Part shown: positions 32,013 to 38,348 of the stretch, in pieces
How positions within the stretch are numbered: the first letter of the stretch is position 1
Layout of the letters: each line of letters opens with the position of its first letter
Assembly (NCBI GenBank): GCA_024641335.1
Contig: JAHEDG010000006.1
Location: 1 to 38,348, forward strand
Direction of reading: 5' to 3'
Source of the DNA: Candidatus Zixiibacteriota bacterium
GTDB lineage: Bacteria > Zixibacteria > MSB-5A5 > UBA10806
DNA: 38,348 nt
The notes under the pieces: model-generated
Seen by the model: the letters and a program-made list of their open reading frames with translations, nothing else
Told to the model about the DNA's origin: nothing
Database searches by the model: none
Made by a program: the position numbers and the translations under genes

Positions 32013-33410
32013 ATGATCTATTTCTGGGTGATAATTTCTTATCTCGTATTGCTGATAGCTGTCGGCGCGTATCGCAGTAATCTGGTAAAAACTCAGGACG
32101 ATTTCATGGTCGCCGGGCGAAAGCTCTCAACCGGAGTTTTGGTAGGCACCCTGCTGGCCACCTGGATAGGCTCCGGCTCGATCATAGCCGGAGCGGGACT
32201 GGCCTACGAAAAAGGATTCCCGGCCTTATGGTTCGACGCCGGCGTCTGGGCGGCTATTATCATCCTTTACCTGATCGCCGGACGGGTTCGGGCTTTCGCT
32301 CAATATACCGTGCCCGATATTCTGGAAGCCCGATACAATCATTACGCCAGGATCCTCGGTACGATAGTCACTGTAATCGCCTACACCGCCATCGTCAGCT
32401 ATCAGTTCCGGGCCGGAGGGATGGTATTGAATCTGGTTACAGGCATCTCGGTCGATCAGGGAATTATAATTACGGCTGTATTTGTTATCGGCTATACGGT
32501 ACTGGCCGGGTTGATCTCAGTTGTATACACCGACGTGGTCAACGGTATCATCATGGTAATCGGGTTATTCATCTCTCTGCCCTTTCTTTTGAAAACCGCG
32601 GGCGGATGGGAAAATATAGCCTCGATCCTTCCCGCTGCTCATTTTCAGCCCCTGGGGAATATGACCCTTATGGAGGCGTTGGGCTATTCTCTTCCCACCA
32701 TGCTTCTGCTTTTGGGAGAATCGGGAATGTACCAGCGTTTCTTCTCGGCTAAGGATGAAAAAACGGCGAAAAAATCGGTTGTCGGATGGATCGCCGGCAC
32801 TATCGTTATAGAGACATTGATCGTGATTCTGGCGGTGATCGGAAGCGCCGTATTTGCGGATATATCGCCGGAGATGGTTATCCTGCACTCGGTGAAATTC
32901 GGCCTGCCCCTGGCTGTGGGATGTCTCTGCCTGGCCGCCATAGTCGCGGTGATAGTCTCAACAGCCGATTCGTTCCTGCTGGTGCCGTCGACCAATATCA
33001 TCAGAGATATTTACCAGAGGTTTATCAATCCCGACGCTTCCCAGAAGAAAATCGTGCTTTATTCGAGGATCTCTGTTGTTCTGTTGGGAGTATTCGCCTT
33101 TATACAGGTTCGCTTTTTTACCCGCGTATTGGAGATGGCCCTCTACGCCTACACCATGTACGGCGTGGGAATCACTCCGGCAGTATTGGCGGCGTTTCTC
33201 TGGAAACGGGCCAACGCCTATGGCGGAGTATCGTCGATAGCGGGCGGGATGATAGCGACATTGATATGGGAGATCGGAAGCCAGCCGTTCGGAATCCCCA
33301 CAGTTTACCCGGCGCTGGCGGTCTCATTGTTCGGATTAATCGTTATAAGTCTTATAACAAAAAAGCCGCCCGAAGAGAAGTGGCGGCCTTTTTATAAACC
33401 TAAAACTTAG
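32013..33410 (+). CDS. Sodium:solute symporter (SSS family)
   Basis: The 465-residue protein is hydrophobic throughout, with about 13 membrane helices. It carries the SSS hallmarks: the early FMVAGRKLSTGVLVGTLLATWIGSGSIIAGAG, then ARYNHYARILGTIV and GYTVLAGLISVVYTDVVNGIIM. Farther on VIVSTADSFLLVPSTNIIRDIYQRF gives the Ser/Thr-rich segment associated with sodium binding. The substrate is not clear; proline, pantothenate and sugars are all possible in this family. It may be co-transcribed with the flavin-binding protein gene. A two-way terminator lies inside its last codons. Confidence 0.92.
   Translation: MIYFWVIISYLVLLIAVGAYRSNLVKTQDDFMVAGRKLSTGVLVGTLLATWIGSGSIIAGAGLAYEKGFPALWFDAGVWAAIIILYLIAGRVRAFAQYTVPDILEARYNHYARILGTIVTVIAYTAIVSYQFRAGGMVLNLVTGISVDQGIIITAVFVIGYTVLAGLISVVYTDVVNGIIMVIGLFISLPFLLKTAGGWENIASILPAAHFQPLGNMTLMEALGYSLPTMLLLLGESGMYQRFFSAKDEKTAKKSVVGWIAGTIVIETLIVILAVIGSAVFADISPEMVILHSVKFGLPLAVGCLCLAAIVAVIVSTADSFLLVPSTNIIRDIYQRFINPDASQKKIVLYSRISVVLLGVFAFIQVRFFTRVLEMALYAYTMYGVGITPAVLAAFLWKRANAYGGVSSIAGGMIATLIWEIGSQPFGIPTVYPALAVSLFGLIVISLITKKPPEEKWRPFYKPKT
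33359..33393. terminator. Bidirectional terminator inside the end of the symporter gene
   Basis: GCCGCC (33365-33370) and GGCGGC (33382-33387) enclose 11 bases. A run of six A before it and CTTTTT after it make it a terminator on both strands. It serves the symporter gene on the plus strand and the DUF4097 gene, whose stop is about 35 bases away, on the minus strand. Confidence 0.75.
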
Positions 33411-33421
33411 TTTTTGACGAA

Positions 33422-34612
33422 TCAACTTCCCTTTTTAATTATGATGTCGCCGTTGATCGTACTTATCTTAATTTTATTTCCGCCTCCGGCCACCGATCCG
33501 GTACCGTAAATAAATTTCCGCTTAGTCCCCCGGCCGCTCTCCCATTCCCTGGTTCTCTCGATCTTTATATCAAAATCGCTTTTGATATCGTAGTCCCGGG
33601 ACGCGTTGCGGGTGTATGCCAATTCGATATCGAAATCCATGGAAAGGCCGTTGGGGACGGTTAAGAAAACATCGCCGGATTTGGAGATCAGCTCTACATC
33701 GTGACGCCCCGCTTTCGGATTGCCGGTCATATTAACTGAAATATCTCCACCCATCGTGGTCGCGCTCACCCAACCGTCGATATCATCAATGGTGATTTTG
33801 CCTCCCATGGTTCGAGCTTTGACATGCTGTTTCGCGGATAGGACCCTGATACTTCCCCCCTTGGTATCGAGATCCGCCCCGGAGGGCGCCTCGTCGATAT
33901 TAATTCCTCCGCCCATTGTTTCGACACGCACCTCGTCGCCTGAACCGGTTTTCGAATCGGAACGTCCGGTTACATTTCTATAAGTGACACTTCCTCCCAT
34001 AGTCGAACCCTTGATATCGCCTTCGACATCTTCTATCAAAATACTTCCGCCCATCGTACTGACTTCGCCGTTGGCCTTGCTGTCTGTCACCATGATCCCG
34101 CCGCCCATAGTGCTAAGATCGATGCGTCCCTCGACCTTTCTAACCTCTATACTGCCCCCCATGGTTTTGAAATCGATATCCCCTTTGATATCCTGAAAAT
34201 CAATCCCTCCGCCGCCGGTTTTACCGTTTATTTCCCCCTCGACTTTTTCGATCTCGACCGAACCCCCACCCGATTCTATATCAATATCGAATTTCGCGGG
34301 GACTTTAATATAGAATTCGAGACTGCCTCCGCTCTTTCCCCATCTGTGCTTATCTTCGGAATGAATTTTTATATTCGACGAGCCGGCGTCGAAATCGAAA
34401 TCGTAATCTTCGGCATCAGCCCGGTCGATATCGATCTTGACCGACACCTTATTCTCGTTCCATGAGGTGATATAAACAGCCCCGCCTGTTTCCAGATCGA
34501 GAATCAGTTTGTTCCCGGGAGCTATGCTGAATTCCTTCTTAACCGTATCTCCGGCCAATACCGGGATGGCCAAACCTATGGCCAGTACGATAGCCGTTAT
34601 GATATTTTTCAT
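33422..34612 (-). CDS. Secreted DUF4097-like beta-solenoid protein
   Basis: A signal peptide (KNIITAIVLAIGLAIPVLAG, cleavage near Ala20) is followed by a 375-residue protein of short repeats of about 19-21 residues. Seven carry TMGG (for example KTMGGSIEV, STMGGGIMV, RTMGGKITI), and two more read TGGGGI and TKGGSI. This is the repeat of DUF4097, expected to form a right-handed beta-solenoid; here the conserved TMGG marks one corner of every coil. Family members are often found with LiaI/LiaF-like or anti-sigma factor genes; a DUF5668-like protein is encoded at 5 kb but not adjacent. AAGGAG precedes ATG 34612. Location is periplasmic or surface; the function is unknown. Confidence 0.88.
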   Translation of the reverse strand: MKNIITAIVLAIGLAIPVLAGDTVKKEFSIAPGNKLILDLETGGAVYITSWNENKVSVKIDIDRADAEDYDFDFDAGSSNIKIHSEDKHRWGKSGGSLEFYIKVPAKFDIDIESGGGSVEIEKVEGEINGKTGGGGIDFQDIKGDIDFKTMGGSIEVRKVEGRIDLSTMGGGIMVTDSKANGEVSTMGGSILIEDVEGDIKGSTMGGSVTYRNVTGRSDSKTGSGDEVRVETMGGGINIDEAPSGADLDTKGGSIRVLSAKQHVKARTMGGKITIDDIDGWVSATTMGGDISVNMTGNPKAGRHDVELISKSGDVFLTVPNGLSMDFDIELAYTRNASRDYDIKSDFDIKIERTREWESGRGTKRKFIYGTGSVAGGGNKIKISTINGDIIIKKGS

Positions 34613-34758
34613 GCCCGACTCCTTCCTGAAATAACAGATCCGTTTTCAAAACAACGCCGCGCCGATTCGAAGATGTCCTCTCTCTACAATACGGAATCAT
34701 GCCGAAAAAGTTTTCTCGAATTTCTGGAGAAAAGTCGACAGGCCGGAGGCCGGCGAAA

Positions 34759-36045
34759 TTACAATCCCGTTTTCAAAATAACCGGGGATTTCAATTTTTC
34801 TTCCGGAAATATAGAGCCGTCATCGTTAAAAGAGCCCCACTGGCTGTTGGCGATATAATAAAAACTCCCGTCTGCTATCACTCCCAGAGTCGGTTCATCG
34901 AAATTCGGATTGTTCATCTCTAGTATTTCAGACTTCACAACCATATCGGAATTATCGCTTAGGAACAGTCTGCTAACTCTATGCGGGACTATGCCGTTAT
35001 AAATCGCTATCAGGCTGCTATTATAAAAATACAGGCCGTCGATTCCTGAAAGCGTAATATCTTCCGAATGCCCCAATTTCGAAATCGCTTTACTGCTGAT
35101 ATCTACTATGTAAATGCCGTCTCTGTAAGCGGCTATATAAAGACGAGATCCTTCGCCGCTTACGGCAATCCCTCCGGGAGCGTATATCGATCCGGGCGGA
35201 GTCAAAAGCTCCAGTTTATCCGTTAGAGGCGAGATAGAGTAAACGGCATGAATCCCGGTATCGGTAATATATATATTCCCGTCTTCAGCGATAACCAGAT
35301 CGTTGAGATTATGCGGATCGGGATTACCGGAAAGAATGTACTTTTTTAAAAGCCTGCCGGTGTTAAGATCATATTTGAAAATCCCTGAACTTCCGGCGTC
35401 CGTTCCCGAATAATCGATTCCCTGCGGCAACGCCGCCGCGCAGGCCCAAAGAGTTTTCCTGGTACTATCGATCTTAATCGCCAATACCGACCAGATACCG
35501 TCCTGCCCGGAAGAAATAAAATCGATCGCCTTTCCCGTTTTATCGATTTTGACAATCTTGCGCAGATGCACACTGGAAACGTAAAATGAGCCGAAGCCAG
35601 GATCGAACGCTATTCCCTCGGTGAGCAGGTCTTTCCGGTCCAGCCTGAACGCTATCTGGCTATTTTCTACCGGTCTATGGATTTTTTCGAATACCGCCGA
35701 TAGATTTCTGAATTCGTCGGTATCACGGATATTATCAAAGTCGCTGTCGCCGGCGACCCCGTAATCGACTCCAATATCGGCCAGTTTCTCAAGGTAAAAA
35801 AACGCCTTGGTCTTTTGCCCGGCTAAAGAATAGAAACAGGCCAGGTTATACATAGTACCGGGCCGTTCCGGGCCTAATTCCAACGCTTTCTCCATATAGT
35901 CGGCCGCTTTTGAAAAATCTTTCGCCTGGTATGATTCCCCGGCCTTGCGAGAATAGTACCGGATATCCCGCGGATGATTTTCCTGAGAGTATGAAACTCC
36001 CGTCTCGAATATTATCAGAACGATAAAAATAAATCTCGAAATCAT
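34759..36045 (-). CDS. Secreted TPR plus SMP-30/NHL-like propeller protein
   Basis: The 428-residue protein has a signal peptide (ISRFIFIVLIIFETGVSYS). Residues 25-125 contain TPR helices (YYSRKAGESYQAKDFSKAADYMEKALELGP and the next) ending in GVDYGVAGDSDFDNIRDTDEFRNL, a tail often seen after TPRs. Residues 135-425 form a beta-propeller like SMP-30/gluconolactonase: EGIAFDPGFGSFYVSSVHLRKIVKID, LNDLVIAEDGNIYITDTGIHAVYSI and GGIAVSGEGSRLYIAAYRDGIYIVDI. The fold binds metals or sugars in enzymes, but here it may only bind protein. It lies 147 bases before the DUF4097 gene on the same strand. The substrate is unknown. Confidence 0.85.
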   Translation of the reverse strand: MISRFIFIVLIIFETGVSYSQENHPRDIRYYSRKAGESYQAKDFSKAADYMEKALELGPERPGTMYNLACFYSLAGQKTKAFFYLEKLADIGVDYGVAGDSDFDNIRDTDEFRNLSAVFEKIHRPVENSQIAFRLDRKDLLTEGIAFDPGFGSFYVSSVHLRKIVKIDKTGKAIDFISSGQDGIWSVLAIKIDSTRKTLWACAAALPQGIDYSGTDAGSSGIFKYDLNTGRLLKKYILSGNPDPHNLNDLVIAEDGNIYITDTGIHAVYSISPLTDKLELLTPPGSIYAPGGIAVSGEGSRLYIAAYRDGIYIVDISSKAISKLGHSEDITLSGIDGLYFYNSSLIAIYNGIVPHRVSRLFLSDNSDMVVKSEILEMNNPNFDEPTLGVIADGSFYYIANSQWGSFNDDGSIFPEEKLKSPVILKTGL

Positions 36046-36186
36046 CGAATTCCTCCGCTCCGCGTTTTCAGGTCCATTCTTAATACTGCGAACCCACCGG
36101 CAGACCGATCAACCCGCGGACAAGCCGATAGACTGTCAACCATAATACGAAAATTCGGTAGAATATGTTTCTTTGGGAAAACGAGC

Positions 36187-37083
36187 TTATCCGAAAGTAA
36201 CTATGAACGCCCCGGCTATGCCGATCATAATCCCGGCCAGACGACGCGGCGTTATCGGCTCTTTCAGGAAAAGCGCCGCGAATACAAATATAAAAATATT
36301 GCTCGTCTGATTCAACGCCGCCGCTATCGAGGCCTGGGTGAATTTCATGCCGGCCAGCCAGAGTATCATGGCCGCATAGGCACCGAGAAACGATCCGGAC
36401 AGCGTAAACTGCCATCCCCGGAGGGTCATGGGAGGCGATAGAATCTTTCTTCGTCCCGGATGAAAAAGAAGAACTATCAATAAGACCACTATACCTCCCG
36501 CCAGACGGAGTTCCGTCAGAAGCATCAGGGGAGAACGGTCCAGAAGCGGCTTTATGATGATAATTCCTACGGCCATGGTTCCCATGGCGATAGCGCCATA
36601 GAGTATGCCTGATAGCAGATTCCGTCCTGTTATTCCAACCTTCTCTTCGGTACGCGATATGGTCAGAACAGCCGAAATAATTACGATCACCCCAACTATC
36701 TGAAGTACGCTCAGTTTTTCCCCCAGCCAAAAGTAGGCCAGAATGATTATCGACGGGCTGTAAAGACAATCCACAATCGCGGTAAGTCCCGCGCCCAGAA
36801 GATTAAGGCTCTTGAAAAACAACGTATCGGCAATCCCTATTCCCAACGCTCCGCTGACCAATAGAAGAAAAATCTCACCCGAAGTAAACTGTCCGGTAAA
36901 ATTTTCCCCGAAAAGATAAATGGTCGGAATTAGCAATACAAAACCCAGAAGATTTTTAAAGAGATTAAGGGCGATAGGATGGACGTTTTCACCGCTCTTC
37001 TTGAAAAAGATCACGGAGACAGCCCAAATCAGCGCGGTTACAAGGGCAAATATATGTCCGAGGTAGGGAAAATCTGGAGTCAT
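36187..37083 (-). CDS. EamA/DMT-family transporter
   Basis: The protein has about ten membrane helices in two EamA halves (about 1-135 and 160-298). Hallmarks are FALVTALIWAVSVIFFKKSGENVHPIALNLFKN, then a helix ending LGEKLSVLQIVGVIVIISAVL, and in the second half FAALFLKEPITPRRLAGIMIGIAGAF. I chose ATG 37083, since the frame from 37149 would add 22 basic residues in front of the first helix. Such carriers export amino acids, nucleotides or other metabolites; the substrate here cannot be told. It stands alone between the TonB receptor and the TPR/propeller gene, on the same strand. Confidence 0.9.
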   Translation of the reverse strand: MTPDFPYLGHIFALVTALIWAVSVIFFKKSGENVHPIALNLFKNLLGFVLLIPTIYLFGENFTGQFTSGEIFLLLVSGALGIGIADTLFFKSLNLLGAGLTAIVDCLYSPSIIILAYFWLGEKLSVLQIVGVIVIISAVLTISRTEEKVGITGRNLLSGILYGAIAMGTMAVGIIIIKPLLDRSPLMLLTELRLAGGIVVLLIVLLFHPGRRKILSPPMTLRGWQFTLSGSFLGAYAAMILWLAGMKFTQASIAAALNQTSNIFIFVFAALFLKEPITPRRLAGIMIGIAGAFIVTFG

Positions 37084-37274
37084 CGTATCCAATCGTCTGA
37101 GCTTAAGAACGCTTTGAGCCCGAAACCGTCGGTTAAAGCCGCCAACCAAAGGTTTGCTCCGGTAACAGATCGGATAAAAGTAACATGCCTTCGCTTCCTG
37201 GACAAGCGATTAATAATGGCTTTTTCCGTGTTGATCAGGAGCCGGCCGTTAATAACCGGCCCCGTCAGATTATT

Positions 37275-38348
37275 TTAAAAGAAGGTGCCGACCGAAAGAT
37301 ATATATTCCGCCCGGCCGATGGCAGATTGGCGCGGCTCAAATGCTCGTAATATTCTCTATCGAATATGTTTTCTATCCCGCTGTAAATGTGCAGATGGCT
37401 GAATCCGGTATAACCGGCTCGCAGATCGAATACCTCGAAAGCCGGGGTCCGATCCTCCCCGGATAATATCGATACCCTGTTCTGACGAGCCGCGAAATGC
37501 CCGTCGAACTGAGCCCAGATGCCATTTTGAACGCTCGAGTACTTTACTCCCAAAGTCGCGTCAAGAGGCGGAATCTCCGGAAGTGGATCGCCGTTGCCAT
37601 TGTTCTTACCGGTTATATATGACATATTCCCTAAAATCCGAAAACCCCATCCAACCGAGGCTCTCCAGTTACCCTCCACTCCTCTGATCTCGGCCTGCCC
37701 CAGATTTTCATAAGCCATTACTCCGGCCGCTCCCATCGTATGGGGCATGACCCCGGGTACTATCCTGCCGACAATAAAATTATCGATCAGATTGCGATAG
37801 CCGGAAATTTCCATCCCGAATCGATCATAATCTACATTCAGCAAAAGCTCGAGATTCAGATCAGTTTCGATTTCCAACCGCGGATCGCCTAAATACTCGT
37901 AATTGTCGAAGCGGTTCAGATAATAGAAAGAATAATATTCCGAAAACTCCGGGATTCTCGATCCTCTGGCTATGGATGCTCCTCCCGAAAAATGATCGTT
38001 GAACCGATAAGTCGACGAAAAGCTGGCCCCGATAGATACAGCGCTATTCGCCTGATCCGCGGTAATACCCCGGTAATTCAGAAGCTCTTGGGGGACCTTC
38101 TCGGCCGAGGCCCTGGAAAAATCGGCTCTCAATCCGGCTGTAAAAAGCAAATCGGTAAAGGCAAAACTCTGACACTCCGCGTATATCCCCAAATCGCTGA
38201 TAGATGCCTCAGGCCAGAGAACCGAGGTCATCGGCATTCCTCCCGTCATCTTCATACTCTTCTCCGCCTCACCATAAGACCGATAATAATCTATCCCCGC
38301 CTTTAGGAGCCTGTCGGAGAATATAAAATCGGAACCGATATTTCCTCC
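37275..38348 (-). CDS. TonB-dependent receptor, C-terminal part (5' end outside window)
   Basis: The frame is open to the right window edge, so the ATG at 38255 is internal and the plug domain is missing. The visible ~357 residues are outer-membrane barrel strands of a TonB-dependent receptor: FSSTYRFNDHFSGGASIARGSRIPEFSEYY, then alternating strands, and VFDLRAGYTGFSHLHIYSGIENIFDREYYEHLSRANLPSAGRNIYLSVGTFF. The NIFDREY motif and a final aromatic residue (the BAM signal) are typical. Members import iron-siderophores, cobalamin or other metals and sugars with energy from TonB. The ligand cannot be read from this part. Confidence 0.9.
   Translation of the reverse strand, partial: GGNIGSDFIFSDRLLKAGIDYYRSYGEAEKSMKMTGGMPMTSVLWPEASISDLGIYAECQSFAFTDLLFTAGLRADFSRASAEKVPQELLNYRGITADQANSAVSIGASFSSTYRFNDHFSGGASIARGSRIPEFSEYYSFYYLNRFDNYEYLGDPRLEIETDLNLELLLNVDYDRFGMEISGYRNLIDNFIVGRIVPGVMPHTMGAAGVMAYENLGQAEIRGVEGNWRASVGWGFRILGNMSYITGKNNGNGDPLPEIPPLDATLGVKYSSVQNGIWAQFDGHFAARQNRVSILSGEDRTPAFEVFDLRAGYTGFSHLHIYSGIENIFDREYYEHLSRANLPSAGRNIYLSVGTFF

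Noticed and set aside
33720-34196. Plus-strand frames rich in PPIV repeats opposite the DUF4097 gene
   Set aside because: They are the complement of the TMGG repeats. The minus-strand protein has a signal peptide, a ribosome-binding site and a known repeat type.
34741-34758. CCGGAGGCCGG hairpin after the TPR/propeller gene as terminator
   Set aside because: The stem is short, the loop is only 3 bases and no T run follows.
37084-37274. GC-rich inverted repeat (GGCCG/CGGCC) after the TonB receptor as terminator
   Set aside because: The stem is about 5 bp and no T run follows on the minus strand.
1-38348. Mobile elements, prophage genes, CRISPR arrays, toxin-antitoxin pairs
   Set aside because: No transposase, integrase, phage structural gene or regularly spaced repeat was found. 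The only direct repeats of note are those that encode the DUF4097 coils.

Overview
The window looks like chromosomal DNA of a Gram-negative, probably uncultured bacterium. A TonB-dependent receptor, several lipobox lipoproteins, an M48 lipoprotein protease and MurQ point to a diderm envelope. The mix of a propeller-transglutaminase, type IV pilus minor pilins, HD-GYP/HEAT proteins, a BatA-like protein and FlgD-type Ig folds resembles the FCB superphylum, in the style of candidate division Zixibacteria. That placement is inference from gene content only; RecA or bL25 phylogeny would settle it. I see no insertion sequence, prophage, CRISPR array or rRNA. One tRNA gene (Gln, UUG) is present.

Layout. 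1-4.9 kb: the 3' part of a beta-propeller/transglutaminase gene, then three pilV-, pilW- and pilX-like genes ending at a strong terminator. 4.9-7.0 kb: a tiny membrane protein, a lipoprotein and murQ. 7.2-10.5 kb: a HEAT-repeat protein overlapping an HD-GYP protein; the two share an N-terminal module. 10.5-12.3 kb: a ClC transporter with CBS domains. 12.4-15.7 kb, minus strand: thpR, recA, recX and an alpha/beta hydrolase. 15.9-17.8 kb, minus strand: tRNA-Gln, prs, rplY and a terminator. 18.3-23.5 kb: nfo, a pseudopeptidase/TPR protein, a BatA-like VWA protein and a small lipoprotein in tight order. 23.5-24.1 kb: pyrE behind an attenuator-like hairpin. 24.2-25.8 kb, minus strand: a GNAT acetyltransferase and a DppA-type aminopeptidase. 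25.9-27.4 kb: an M48 protease and a convergent SET-domain gene. 27.6-31.2 kb: a UvrD-like helicase fused to an Fe-S RecB-like nuclease, converging on tag. 31.3-33.4 kb: a flavin-binding (PPOX-fold) protein and a sodium:solute symporter. 33.4-38.3 kb, minus strand: a DUF4097 solenoid, a TPR/propeller protein, an EamA transporter and the C-terminal part of a TonB-dependent receptor.

Themes. Genome maintenance is over-represented: recA, recX, nfo, tag and the helicase-nuclease, with thpR (RNA 2',3'-cyclic phosphodiesterase) in the recA operon. Nucleotide supply appears as prs (makes PRPP) and pyrE (uses PRPP). Envelope and surface functions make up most of the rest. The points most worth a second look are the HEAT/HD-GYP pair, the nfo-led envelope operon with a degenerate peptidase, the pyrE leader/attenuator, the SET/post-SET protein, the palindrome in front of recA, and promoters that place transcription starts at or near start codons.
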